64,000 nucleotides of DNA from Burkholderiaceae bacterium. GTDB taxonomy: Bacteria; Pseudomonadota; Gammaproteobacteria; Burkholderiales; Burkholderiaceae_C. Every line of letters begins with the position of its first letter. The stretch's first letter is position 1. A program made the translations under genes and the position numbers. Location: assembly GCA_030123545.1 (NCBI GenBank), contig CP126124.1, positions 1 to 64,000 of the forward strand, in the 5' to 3' direction. Positions 36,994-45,293 of this stretch are shown here, piece after piece. The notes under the pieces were generated by a model. It was not told where the DNA came from, did no database searches, and saw only the letters and a list, made by a program, of their open reading frames with translations.

Positions 36994-38661
36994 TCAGACG
37001 TTGCCTGTGGCGCGCGCCACCGCGTGCTGGACTTTCGCGGCGTCGAAGACACGCCAGCGCGCGGTCACGTGCTGATCGGGACGCACGAGATAGGTGGAAC
37101 CGGGCGCGAGGTCGTAGCGCTCAGCGACGCGACCTTTGGTGTCGATCAGGGTCTTCAGCCCGTTCGGCGCCTGGCCGGTTCGAGCGACCACGATAGCCTC
37201 GACCGGGATGCCGCCCGCATTCAGGTCGGCCAGCTTCGTGGCCGTGGCGGCGTCGAGTCCGCTCGCGTCTGGCACATAGTGCAGCGCCTGGAAGCGGTTG
37301 CCCACCTGCTGCAGCAGCCAGCTGTCGCCGGCGACGGTCTTGACCGGCGCATCGGCCATCGGCGCGCCGGGGATCATGTCGCCGCCGAAAGCATCGCTGT
37401 CGGGAGTATTCAGGCTTGATGTGGCCAGCCAGCTCGGCACCGACAGGCGCCCGGAGTTGACCAGCGCGCGGGCGAACGGGTAGTTCGCGGCCAGCTCCAG
37501 CACCGCGTTGCGGAAAATCTTGCTGGTGTTGCTCTTCGGCGTGATGAAGTCGGTCGAGCGGGTCGAGTTCACGATGTTCTCGTCCGCGGCGTAGCCACGC
37601 TCTTCGCTGTAGCTGTCGAGCAGCGTCGCCGGCGCCTTGCCATCCATCACCAGCCTGAGCTTCCAGGCCAGGTTGTCGGTGTCCTGAATCCCCGAGTTGG
37701 CGCCGCGCGCGCCGAACGGCGAGACCTGGTGCGCCGCGTCGCCGACGAACAGCACGCGCCCATGATTGAAGCGGTTCATGCGCCTGCACTGGAAGGTGTA
37801 GACGCTGACCCATTCGAGCTCGAACTCGCGCTCGTCGCCGAGCATCGCCTTGATGCGCGGGATCACCTTCTCGGGCTTGCGCTCTTCCACCGGGTCGGCC
37901 TGCCAGCCGAGCTGGAAATCGATGCGCCAGACGTTGTCGGCCTGGCGGTGCAGCAGCACGCTCTGGTTGCGGTGGAACGGCGGATCGAACCAGAACCAGC
38001 GCTCGGTCGGGAAATCGGCCTTCATCACCACGTCGGCGATCAGGAACCGGTCCATGAAGATCTTGCCTTCGATGTCGAGCCCCAGCATGCTGCGGACCCG
38101 GCTGTTCGCCCCGTCGGCGACGACCAGCCAGTCGGTGGTCAGCGCATAGGGGCCTTCGGGCGTTTCGATGCGCACGGTCACCTTGTCGCCGCCGGGCACG
38201 ACCGAGATCACGTTGCTCTTGAACCGCATCGCCAGATTCGGCAGTTGCTGCGCGCGCTCGATCAGGTACGCCTCGAGGTAATACTGCTGCAGGTTGATCA
38301 TGCCCGGCCGGTGGTGGTCGCTCTCGGGGCGCAGGTTGAAACTGAACACCTCGCCCTCGTGCAGAAAGGTGCGCCCCACGTCCCAGCTGATGCCCTTCTG
38401 CACGAACTTGTCGCCGCATCCCATGCGGTCGAGCACTTCCAGCGCGCGCTTGGCGTAGCACACGGCGCGCGATCCGAACGAGACGGTGTCGTCGTTGTCC
38501 AGCAGCAGCACGTCCTGGCCCTGCTGGGCCAGATCGATGGCCGCGCTCAGGCCCACCGGGCCGGCACCCACCACCACCACCGGGTAGTGGCCGCTGTTGC
38601 CATCGGCCAGCTCGGGCGGCCTGACGAAGTCGAACTTGGGATAGTTGAAGGTCTTTTGCAC
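36994..38661 (-). CDS. FAD-dependent monooxygenase (MhpA/PheA-like aromatic hydroxylase)
   Basis: 555-aa flavoprotein hydroxylase. The dinucleotide-binding motif PVVVVGAGPVGLSAAIDLAQ is near residue 27, the second FAD contact is LFVGDAAHQVSPFGARGANS, and the C-terminal thioredoxin-like extension (GSTYLVRPDQHVTARWRVFD) is typical of the phenol-hydroxylase/MhpA branch. It probably hydroxylates an aromatic acid with NAD(P)H. Start: a GTG at 38661 has GGAGAC 8 nt upstream and is preferred. The ATG at 38724 would put the 17-nt repeat at 38698 in coding sequence and has no ribosome-binding site. Confidence 0.85.
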   Translation of the reverse strand: MQKTFNYPKFDFVRPPELADGNSGHYPVVVVGAGPVGLSAAIDLAQQGQDVLLLDNDDTVSFGSRAVCYAKRALEVLDRMGCGDKFVQKGISWDVGRTFLHEGEVFSFNLRPESDHHRPGMINLQQYYLEAYLIERAQQLPNLAMRFKSNVISVVPGGDKVTVRIETPEGPYALTTDWLVVADGANSRVRSMLGLDIEGKIFMDRFLIADVVMKADFPTERWFWFDPPFHRNQSVLLHRQADNVWRIDFQLGWQADPVEERKPEKVIPRIKAMLGDEREFELEWVSVYTFQCRRMNRFNHGRVLFVGDAAHQVSPFGARGANSGIQDTDNLAWKLRLVMDGKAPATLLDSYSEERGYAADENIVNSTRSTDFITPKSNTSKIFRNAVLELAANYPFARALVNSGRLSVPSWLATSSLNTPDSDAFGGDMIPGAPMADAPVKTVAGDSWLLQQVGNRFQALHYVPDASGLDAATATKLADLNAGGIPVEAIVVARTGQAPNGLKTLIDTKGRVAERYDLAPGSTYLVRPDQHVTARWRVFDAAKVQHAVARATGNV

Positions 38662-38697
38662 GGACTTGTCTCCGACGACTGCGAGAGGATGCCGATT

Positions 38698-38714
38698 ACT
38701 ATCAAATTGATAGC
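38698..38714. repeat. 17-nt inverted-repeat motif, copy 10
   Basis: ACTATCAAATTGATAGC in the spacer between the MBL-fold and monooxygenase genes, upstream of the chosen GTG start. Confidence 0.65.
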
Positions 38715-38760
38715 TACCGGCCATGAATGGGCGCCGGCCTGCGCCTCTTTTTTTGCTGAA

Positions 38761-39726
38761 TCAAGCCTGTTGCAGCGCGTGCCACATCTGCTGGTCGCGT
38801 TCGGCCGTCCAGATGCGCGGATCGCGGACGCCACTGGCCTCGTCATGCGCGCGCGTCACGTCGAACGGCAGGCAGTGTTCGTAGATGAACACCTGGCCGA
38901 ACTTCGGGTCCATGGCCTTGCGCGTGTGCGCCATCGTGGCCTTCAGGTCCATGCCTTTGGCGACAGCTTCCTGCGCGCTCTCGTAGAGCGTGGCGGTGAA
39001 GTCGCGCGTATAGGCGAGACCCCTTTGCACCGCCGCCGGCGTCATCAGCGCGGGGCCGCGGCCCGGCACCAGTTGCTCGAACTTCATCGCGGCGAGTTTG
39101 TCCAGCGTTTGCGGCCAGTCGGCCAGATAGGCGTCGCCGGTGTAGCAGGCTGCTTCGGCCTCGACCAGGTCGCCGGAAAAGCAGATGTTCTGACTCGGCA
39201 GGTAGACGATGGTGTCGCCCTTGGTGTGGCCGCGGCCGAGCTGCGCGATCTTCACTTCCAGCTTGCCCAGCCACAGCGTCATCTCGCCCACGAAGGTCAG
39301 GGTCGGCCAGGTCAGGCCGGGGATGCTGTCGGCAGCTTCGAACAGGCGCGGAAAACGGCCGATCTCCGAATCCATGTCCTGCTGACCACGCTCGACGATC
39401 AGGTCCCTGGTGTCGCGGCTCGCGATGATCTGCTCGAGGCCCTCGTCCTTGTATCCCGAAGCGCCGAGCACGCGCACCGCGTGATAGTGCGTCAGCACCA
39501 CGTACTTGATCGGCTTGTCGGTGATTTCGCGGATTTTTTGGATGACGCCCTGCGCGGCCACGGGGGTCGCGGTGGCGTCGATGATCATCACGCCGTCATC
39601 GCCAATGATGACGCCGGTGTTGGGGTCGCCCTCGGCGGTGTAGGCGTAGGCGTTGTCGGACAGCTTGTGCCAGCTGACCTTCTTCTCTTCCAGGTCGGCC
39701 TGGGACGCGAACTTCTTTCCGGTCAT
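38761..39726 (-). CDS. MBL-fold protein with reduced metal site
   Basis: 321-aa metallo-beta-lactamase-fold protein, cytosolic. The first signature reads VVLTHYHAVRVLGA: the two His of HxHxDH remain, but Asp and the third His are Val and Arg. GRGHTKGDTIVY keeps the middle His and FSGDLVEAEA the bridging Asp. The late PGHG ligand is PGRG. The second metal site is therefore probably lost and the enzyme may be mononuclear or non-hydrolytic. First gene of the aromatic operon, with GGAGA before ATG and a strong promoter upstream. Its role in the pathway is unknown. Confidence 0.82.
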   Translation of the reverse strand: MTGKKFASQADLEEKKVSWHKLSDNAYAYTAEGDPNTGVIIGDDGVMIIDATATPVAAQGVIQKIREITDKPIKYVVLTHYHAVRVLGASGYKDEGLEQIIASRDTRDLIVERGQQDMDSEIGRFPRLFEAADSIPGLTWPTLTFVGEMTLWLGKLEVKIAQLGRGHTKGDTIVYLPSQNICFSGDLVEAEAACYTGDAYLADWPQTLDKLAAMKFEQLVPGRGPALMTPAAVQRGLAYTRDFTATLYESAQEAVAKGMDLKATMAHTRKAMDPKFGQVFIYEHCLPFDVTRAHDEASGVRDPRIWTAERDQQMWHALQQA

Positions 39727-39762
39727 TGCAATGTCTCCGTGAGTTGAGATCGATTGGACCGG

Positions 39763-39791
39763 ATTCTAGGCGGTTATTCGTTATACGTCAA
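39763..39791 (-). promoter_or_regulatory. sigma-70 promoter of the aromatic operon
   Basis: On the minus strand TTGACG (39786-39791) and TAGAAT (39763-39768) are 17 bp apart, 37 bp upstream of the MBL-fold start. The AT-rich DNA further upstream (39792-39830, containing TTCGAA) is a plausible site for the IclR regulator encoded next door. Confidence 0.75.
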
Positions 39792-39857
39792 TCAATTTGC
39801 CAATGTTGAATTTCGAATATGTAACCGATGCGACGGCAGACGCCGGCCCGGATCGGT

Positions 39858-40832
39858 TCAGCGTGGCGACGGCCGAAAGCCGAGCCGGCGCGAAACGTTG
39901 TCCGCGTGTTCGCGCAGCATGCGTCCGGCCGGGCCGTCGAGCGCCGCGTCGAACACGCCCTGCGGGCCGAACATGGTGAAGACCAGTGCGATGTGCCCGT
40001 CGGCGTCGAACACCGGTGCGCACAAGGTGTTCACACCCGGCTGCGGTGTCGAAAGGCCGCGCCCCATGCCGGTGGCGCGAATCCCGGCGAGCAGACGCTG
40101 GACCTGGGGCGAGTCGAAGTCGGCCGAAGCGCCCCCGACGACGCGGCGGTGCTCGTCCTCCAGCATCGTGCGGACCATCTTCTCGGGCAGGTAGGCGGCA
40201 AACACGCGGCCCGTGATGGTGTTGAACATCGACATCACGGTGCCGACCCGCAGGTTCACGTGCAGTGGGTAGCGCGATTCGTCCAGCCGCACCACGGTGG
40301 GCCCGAGATGGCCCCACACCGCCAGCGCGACGCTGAGATCGGCGCGGTCGGCAAGCAGGGCCGCTTCCTGGCTGGCCTCGGTCAACGGATCGAGCTGCTG
40401 CAACGCGGCCAGGCCCATCTGCAAGGCCGCGGGCCCCAGTTCGTAGTGGCCGGTCAGCGGGCTTTGCTTCACCATGCCGGCCGCCATGAAGCTGACCAGG
40501 TAGGGATGGGCCTTGGCCGGTGCCATGCCTGCGAGCTGCGCGAGTGCCTTCAGCGGCAGCGGGCGGCGCTGCTCGGTGAGCACTTGCAGCACGCGCATCC
40601 CGACATCGATCGACTGGATGCGCCGCTGCGGCCGGCCAGCGCCAGTTGGCGCCGGCTCCGTGCCGTTTTCCGTTTCGGTGCCGAGCCGATCCGTTGTCGA
40701 ACCGGGCCCCGAAGAGACTTTTCCTGCGGTGGGATTGGCGCGAGGTTCCAAGGTCGTGAGCTTTCCAGGGTTGAGTGCGGGCGGCAGGCCGCGCGACGAA
40801 ACAGGGTACACAGGTGGCGGCGCCGCGGCCAC
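39858..40832 (-). CDS. IclR-family transcriptional regulator
   Basis: 324-aa regulator as read from GTG. Residues 1 to about 68 are low-complexity (Pro/Thr/Gly) and perhaps not all translated. The winged helix follows (QSIDVGMRVLQVLTEQRRPL, PLKALAQLAGMAPAKAHPYL), then the ligand-binding IclR domain from about 140 with GRVFAAYLPE and NTLCAPVFDADGHIALVFTM. IclR proteins control aromatic-acid catabolism genes. It lies immediately upstream of and in the same direction as the MBL-led operon. The true start is uncertain because no good ribosome-binding site was found. Confidence 0.85.
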   Translation of the reverse strand: MAAAPPPVYPVSSRGLPPALNPGKLTTLEPRANPTAGKVSSGPGSTTDRLGTETENGTEPAPTGAGRPQRRIQSIDVGMRVLQVLTEQRRPLPLKALAQLAGMAPAKAHPYLVSFMAAGMVKQSPLTGHYELGPAALQMGLAALQQLDPLTEASQEAALLADRADLSVALAVWGHLGPTVVRLDESRYPLHVNLRVGTVMSMFNTITGRVFAAYLPEKMVRTMLEDEHRRVVGGASADFDSPQVQRLLAGIRATGMGRGLSTPQPGVNTLCAPVFDADGHIALVFTMFGPQGVFDAALDGPAGRMLREHADNVSRRLGFRPSPR

Positions 40833-40941
40833 GACCTGCCCGGGCCGGGACGCGAGACATCCTCGCTTCCGTTTGGCCGGTTCTGGAAGATTACAACGCC
40901 GTGCGCGGCCGCAGTGCCCGAGGCCGGGGCCCGCTGCGCGC

Positions 40942-43104
40942 TCAGTCGCGTCCGGCCACCGGCCCGCGCAGCAGCCGCAGGCCGTTCACGACCACGATCA
41001 GGCTCGCGCCGACGTCCGCGAACACCGCCATCCACAGCGTCGCGCCGCCGGCAAGCGCCAGCGCGAAGAACACCGCCTTGATGCCGAGCGCGATCGTGAT
41101 GTTCTGCCACAGCACGCGCCAGGTTCGGCGTGACAGATCGATGAAGCGCGGGAGCTTGCGCAGGTCATCGTCCATCAGCGCGACGTCGGCCGCCTCGATC
41201 GCGGCGTCGGTACCCGCCGCCCCCATCGCGAAGCCGATCGACGCCTGCGCCAGCGCCGGCGCGTCGTTGATGCCGTCGCCGACCATGCCGACTGCGCCGT
41301 GCCGCGCGCGCAGTTCGTCGATCGCGGCCAGCTTGTGCTGCGGCAGCAGGTTGCCGCGTACATCGGTGATGCCGACCTGGGTCGCGATCGCGCGCGCGGT
41401 CGCCTCGTTGTCGCCAGTGAGCATCGTCACATGCACACCGCGCGCCTGCAGGCCGCGGACCGCATCAAGGCCATGGCCGCGCAGCGTGTCCGCGACGCCG
41501 AACACCGCCAGTGCTTCCTGCCCGGACGCGAGCACAACGGCGGTCTTGCCCTGACGTTCCAGGCCTTCGAGCGCGGCTTCGACCTCGTCATTGCACAAGC
41601 CGAGCTCCTCGATCAGCCTGTGGTTGCCGAGATGGTATGGCTCGCCGTCGAGCATGGCTTTCGCCCCGCGTCCGGCCAGCGCCTCGAACGAACGCGCGGT
41701 GTGCGGTGTCCGACCCGGACCGTCCTGCGACCCGGCCACGATCGCCGCCGCGACCGGATGCTCGGACTGTGCATCGACGCTGGCCGCGATCTGCAGCAAT
41801 TCGTCGCGTGCGTGATCGGATAGCGCAATGACATCGGTCAGCACCGGTCGGCCATGCGTCAGCGTGCCGGTCTTGTCGATCGCGATCGCCTTCAGCAGGC
41901 GGCCGTTTTCCAGATGCACGCCGCCCTTGATCAGAATCCCGCCGCGCGCCGCCGCCGCGAGTGCGCTGACGATCGTGACCGGCGTCGAGATCACCAGTGC
42001 GCAGGGACAGGCGATCACCAGTAGCACCAGCGCCTTGTACAGCCAGGCGACGAACGGTTCGCCGAACAAGAGCGGCGGCAGCACCGCGACCAGCACCGCG
42101 ATCGCCACCACCGCCGGCGTGTAGTGGCGGGCGAACCGGTCCACGAAGCGCTGCATCGGCGCGCGCTGGCTCTGCGCCTCGTGCACCGAGCGGATGATGT
42201 GCGCCAGCGTCGTGTCGGAAGCCGCGGCGGTGACACGGAATTCGAAGCTGCCGCGCCCGTTCACCGTGCCCGCGAATACCGTGTCTCCAGTCCCCTTGTC
42301 CACCGGCATGCTCTCGCCGGTGATCGGCGCCTGATTCACCGAACTCGCGCCGGACACGACCACGCCGTCGAGGGCAATGCGCTCGCCGGGACGCACGCGA
42401 ACGGTCTGGCCCGGTTGTACCAGGGCGGCATCGCGTTCGTGCCAGCTACCGTCGGCCAGGCGCACGGTCGCCGTCTGCGGAGCGAGCGCCAGCAGGCCGC
42501 GGATCGCATCGCCGGCGCGCCGCAGCGACAGGCTCTCGATCAGCTCGGCCACCGTGAACAAGAACAGCACCATCGCGGCCTCGGGCCATTGCCCGATCGC
42601 GACCGCACCGAGCACCGCGACACTCATCAGGAAATTGATGTTGAGCGTGAAGCTCTTCAGCGCGATCCAGCCCTTGCGCAGCGTCGGCAGGCCGCCCGCC
42701 AGCATCGACAGCACCGCGAGCGCGATCACGGCCGGCGAGCGGTCGGACGCACCGCTCCAGGCCAGCACCTCGGCGCCGGCGGCGGCCAGGCCCGCCACCG
42801 CCATCAACGCCCAGGTGCGCCGCGCAACTCGGTGCTCGCCGTCCGCGTGGTCGTGGTCATGGTCGTGACCCTGCGCATGCCGCGCCGCGCCGAGCGTTCG
42901 CGCCGGTGCCGGATCCATGCCGATCTCGCGCAGTGCGCCGACGATCACCTGCTCGTCGACCAGCCTGTGGTTCACCGTGAGCCGGCGCGCCAGCAGGTCG
43001 AACGCCAACCGCTCGATGCCTGGCACCCTGGTCAGGCGCTTTCGGATCAGCGTCTCTTCGGTCGGGCAATCCATGTTCGCGATGACGTACACCGATTGCT
43101 TCAA
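40942..43104 (-). CDS. cadA: Cd/Zn/Pb-translocating P1B-type ATPase
   Basis: 720-aa efflux ATPase in the inner membrane. A degenerate N-terminal HMA domain carries MDCPTEETLIRKRL, then a His-rich stretch HDHDHDHADGEH, eight membrane helices, the metal-channel CPC in IACPCALVISTP near residue 365, phosphorylation site DKTGTLTHG near 407, SEHPVAAAI and GDGINDAPAL near 610. Start: the frame opens at a TTG (43140), but that TTG is part of the -10 hexamer of the gene's own promoter, so translation must begin later. TTG at 43104 with AAGGA 7 nt upstream is chosen. It is divergent from cadR. Confidence 0.92.
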   Translation of the reverse strand: MKQSVYVIANMDCPTEETLIRKRLTRVPGIERLAFDLLARRLTVNHRLVDEQVIVGALREIGMDPAPARTLGAARHAQGHDHDHDHADGEHRVARRTWALMAVAGLAAAGAEVLAWSGASDRSPAVIALAVLSMLAGGLPTLRKGWIALKSFTLNINFLMSVAVLGAVAIGQWPEAAMVLFLFTVAELIESLSLRRAGDAIRGLLALAPQTATVRLADGSWHERDAALVQPGQTVRVRPGERIALDGVVVSGASSVNQAPITGESMPVDKGTGDTVFAGTVNGRGSFEFRVTAAASDTTLAHIIRSVHEAQSQRAPMQRFVDRFARHYTPAVVAIAVLVAVLPPLLFGEPFVAWLYKALVLLVIACPCALVISTPVTIVSALAAAARGGILIKGGVHLENGRLLKAIAIDKTGTLTHGRPVLTDVIALSDHARDELLQIAASVDAQSEHPVAAAIVAGSQDGPGRTPHTARSFEALAGRGAKAMLDGEPYHLGNHRLIEELGLCNDEVEAALEGLERQGKTAVVLASGQEALAVFGVADTLRGHGLDAVRGLQARGVHVTMLTGDNEATARAIATQVGITDVRGNLLPQHKLAAIDELRARHGAVGMVGDGINDAPALAQASIGFAMGAAGTDAAIEAADVALMDDDLRKLPRFIDLSRRTWRVLWQNITIALGIKAVFFALALAGGATLWMAVFADVGASLIVVVNGLRLLRGPVAGRD

Positions 43105-43134
43105 TTTCGAATCCTTGGCCTGTCCACAGGGTTT

Positions 43135-43165
43135 ATTCAAGACCCTGTAGTCACTCCGGAGTCAA
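43135..43165 (-). promoter_or_regulatory. MerR-type promoter/operator of cadA
   Basis: On the minus strand TTGACT (43160-43165) and TTGAAT (43135-43140) are separated by 19 bp, the overlong spacer typical of MerR-family targets. The spacer is an imperfect dyad: GACTCCGGAGT, then GACTACAGGGTC. It resembles known Pb/Cd/Zn-responsive operators that start TTGACT and contain ACTACAGGGT. CadR from the divergent gene would untwist it on metal binding. Confidence 0.88.
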
Positions 43166-43202
43166 GCGCCTACCATCGGAAAGCAGCAACCGAGGAATGG
43201 AC

Positions 43203-43664
43203 ATGCGCATCGCCGAACTCGGCCGGGCCACCGGCGTTGAAGTGGAAACGATCCGCTATTACGAAAGGGCCGGCCTGCTCCCCGCGCCGGCGCGCACGGC
43301 CAACGGTTACCGCGACTACGGGCCGCTGCATCTGGAACGCATGGCGTTCGTGCGCCACTGCCGCGCGCTCGACATGCCGCTCGCGGAAGTGAAGCGCCTG
43401 CTCGACTTCATCGCCCATCCCGCAGGCGACTGCAGCGGCATCGATCACCTGATCGACGATCAGCTCGCGCGGGTGCGCGCCAGGCTGCAGTCGATGCATG
43501 CATTGGAAAAGCAGCTCGCCGCGCTGCGGTCACGTTGCGACGCCGGCCACCCGACGCCCGAATGCGGCATCCTGCACGAATTGATCGCGGCCGCGCATGG
43601 CGAGGCGTGCGCCTGCCATGGGCCGGCCGCCCAAGCCAAGGGTCCGGCGGTTGCGCACACGTGA
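43203..43664 (+). CDS. cadR: Cd(II)/Pb(II)-responsive MerR-family regulator CadR
   Basis: 153-aa MerR regulator. MRIAELGRATGVEVETIRYY is the winged helix, followed by the dimerisation helix. The metal ligands fit CadR/PbrR: one Cys in HPAGDCSGID near residue 77 and two in RCDAGHPTPECGIL. A C-terminal His/Cys tail (GEACACHG) follows. The ATG at 43203 lies 7 nt from GAGG; the ATG at 43197 would be only 1 nt from it, so 43203 is used. It controls cadA through the shared divergent region. Confidence 0.92.
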   Translation: MRIAELGRATGVEVETIRYYERAGLLPAPARTANGYRDYGPLHLERMAFVRHCRALDMPLAEVKRLLDFIAHPAGDCSGIDHLIDDQLARVRARLQSMHALEKQLAALRSRCDAGHPTPECGILHELIAAAHGEACACHGPAAQAKGPAVAHT

Positions 43665-43816
43665 GGCTTTGCGCGCTCAGCGGCGCACGGCCGCCGCGGG
43701 AGCTATCACTGCACCGCGGTCAGCCCGGCAGCGTTCGACTTAATAGCGCCCCGCCCCGGGTTCTATCGGACGCAATCACCGCTGCCGGCGCTACGCCCGC
43801 CGCGGATGCCCGACCA

Positions 43817-44122
43817 TCAATAACTGCGGCGGCCGCCACCGAATCCGCCGCCATTGCCGCGCGGTGCACGGGCTTCCATCGGGCGGGCAATGTTGACCGT
43901 CAGGTCACGGCCGCCCATGTTCTTGCCGTTCAGGCCTGCGATGGCGGCCTGCGCCTCTTCATCGGTGGACATCTCGACAAAACCAAAGCCCTTGGAACGG
44001 CCGGTATCGCGTTCCGTGATCACCTTGGCCGATTGCACCTGGCCGAACGCGGAAAATTGCTGTTGCAGATCATCGTCGCGCACCGAAAAAGACAGGTTGC
44101 CGACGTACAGTTTGTTGTTCAT
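43817..44122 (-). CDS. Glycine-rich RRM RNA-binding protein
   Basis: 101-aa protein of one RNA-recognition motif: RNP2 LYVGNL at residues 5-10, RNP1 KGFGFVEM near 44-51, and a Gly/Arg tail (NGGGFGGGRRSY). Bacterial RRM proteins of this type are cold- or stress-induced RNA chaperones. It lies downstream of infA, behind an intrinsic-terminator-like structure. Its ribosome-binding site GAGG is part of a small hairpin GAGG-CTT-CCTC ending at the start codon, which could limit translation under some conditions. Confidence 0.92.
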   Translation of the reverse strand: MNNKLYVGNLSFSVRDDDLQQQFSAFGQVQSAKVITERDTGRSKGFGFVEMSTDEEAQAAIAGLNGKNMGGRDLTVNIARPMEARAPRGNGGGFGGGRRSY

Positions 44123-44134
44123 GAGGAAGCCTCT

Positions 44135-44165
44135 AAAAAAAAGCGCCGTGCGAAAAATCGGGCGC
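44135..44165 (-). terminator. Intrinsic terminator/attenuator between infA and the RRM gene
   Basis: On the minus strand GCGCC (44161-44165) and GGCGC (44143-44147) enclose a 13-nt loop and are followed directly by eight T (44135-44142). Only 12 bp then remain to the RRM start, so the RRM message must come from read-through or a start within this region. Some cold-shock proteins are known to act as antiterminators; that link here is speculation. Confidence 0.65.
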
Positions 44166-44194
44166 AGGTTAAAAAAAGTAGGGGGGTCGCCAGG

Positions 44195-44461
44195 TCAGCG
44201 CTTGCGCACGAACGCGGACGCTCCGACGCGGGGCATGCGGTTTTCAATATGGCGGAACGTGATGCGGCCCTTGGACAGGTCGTAGGGCGACATCTCCAGC
44301 GTGACCCTGTCGCCCGCCAGCACGCGGATGCTGTGCTTGCGCATCTTGCCGCCGGTGTAGGCCACCAACTTGTGTCCGTTTTCCAGCGTCACACGGTAAC
44401 GCAGATCGGGCAGCACTTCGTCCACCTTGCCTTGCATCTCGATTAGTTCTTCCTTGGCCAT
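44195..44461 (-). CDS. infA: Translation initiation factor IF-1
   Basis: 88-aa S1/OB-fold protein (MAKEELIEMQGKVDEVLPDL ... KMRKHSIRVLAGDRVTLEMSPYDLSKGRITFR) binding the 30S A site during initiation. It has the longer, basic C-terminus (VGASAFVRKR) of the second IF-1 type that Burkholderiales carry in addition to the copy in the ribosomal-protein operon. AAGGAA lies 6 nt before the start. It is downstream of a 78-aa gene. Confidence 0.93.
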   Translation of the reverse strand: MAKEELIEMQGKVDEVLPDLRYRVTLENGHKLVAYTGGKMRKHSIRVLAGDRVTLEMSPYDLSKGRITFRHIENRMPRVGASAFVRKR

Positions 44462-44488
44462 GGGATTTCCTTTGTTGAAGCTGGACCC

Positions 44489-44725
44489 TCAGGCCAATGC
44501 AGCAGGGTTGATGAGCCAGTAACGGCCTTGCGCAGAGGCGTACATGAGCGCGCTGTCGCGGCTGGTGAATTCGGGCTTGAAGGTGTAGACGCTGTGATGC
44601 GCCTGCCTGCCCTGCCCCCGTCGGATGGACAGCGACGCGATGTAACGACCGACCGCTGTCGCATGGATCAGCGGCGTGATCTGGAATTTGCCAACGGTGA
44701 ATGGCAACGAAGAATAAGATGGCAT
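44489..44725 (-). CDS. Conserved small protein upstream of infA
   Basis: 78-aa protein (MPSYSSLPFTVGKFQITPLI, then HATAVGRYIASLSIRRGQGR) ending ASAQGRYWLINPAALA. No membrane helices. It resembles small Burkholderiales proteins of unknown function that begin with a GRY-type beta-sheet motif. It is 27 bp upstream of infA in the same direction, probably the first gene of the operon. No clear ribosome-binding site is seen. A GGGCC-GTGGT-GGCCC hairpin (44744-44758) followed by T's lies just upstream. Confidence 0.6.
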   Translation of the reverse strand: MPSYSSLPFTVGKFQITPLIHATAVGRYIASLSIRRGQGRQAHHSVYTFKPEFTSRDSALMYASAQGRYWLINPAALA

Positions 44726-45244
44726 GAAAAAACGATGGGATTCGGGCCGTGGTGGCCCAGGTACATGCCTCTCGCACGGAGCGGAAAGCATGGGCAACAG
44801 CGTCGGCTCAACGGCCGACGAGAGTGGGGCTTGCCAAATGGGAAAGTGTGACCACTGGACACGCCCGCAACGATTGGGCGGCAGTGGAGGTGTGCGGTGT
44901 TGGGGAACCGCTGCCCGGATCAAACCTTGCTGCAGCGAAGGTAAGCAAATGGCTGCAACTTATTCGATGGTATCACTGATTGGAATTCTCGTCTGGTAGC
45001 GGTAGGCCAGAAACGAAAATGCCCTGAAGAATCAGGGAATCAGGTGAGGTGGTGGCGGAGTTCCCTGCTAGAGGAAACCTTCCTGCCACGCAGGCATTGC
45101 TACCGTAAGCGTGATTCTACACTGGGCGCGCATCCGAGGGAACGCGGGGTGCGCCCGCGCACTTCCTCGCTGTCGTAGGCAATGAGTGACCTACGGTTCG
45201 ATCCCCAAACGACGGAATCGGAGACGGCTACCGCTAGTTCCTAT
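44726..45244. other. Gene-free stretch at the left edge of the island
   Basis: About 520 bp between the divergent infA and abiE units. Open frames here (about 44724-44999) lack ribosome-binding sites and recognisable sequence. Apart from the hairpin at 44744-44758, I see short GC hairpins around 45034 and 45140 (CCCTG...CAGGG; GCGCGC...GCGCGC types). No tRNA-Phe-like att copy could be found here. Confidence 0.4.
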
Positions 45245-45287
45245 TTTTCGTCGAAAACTTGCATCGAACGAATAAACGGAACATACT
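45245..45287 (+). promoter_or_regulatory. abiE promoter and candidate AbiEi operator
   Basis: TTTTCG-T-CGAAAA (45245-45257) is a perfect palindrome just upstream of TTGCAT (45259-45264), 17 bp, CATACT (45282-45287). AbiEi antitoxins repress their own operon by binding inverted repeats beside the promoter. The -10 element is only 6 bp from the abiEi ATG, so the transcript may be almost leaderless. Confidence 0.5.
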
Positions 45288-45293
45288 CCCACC

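Noticed and set aside
44724..44999. Open frames in the infA-abiE gap
   Set aside because: No ribosome-binding site, no recognisable protein sequence, and composition unlike neighbouring genes.
45190..45215. tRNA-like T-arm (GGTTCGATCCCC) as possible second att site of the tRNA-Phe island
   Set aside because: Only about 12 bases resemble a T-arm and they do not match the tRNA-Phe 3' half; no longer identity was found, so the left island border remains undefined.
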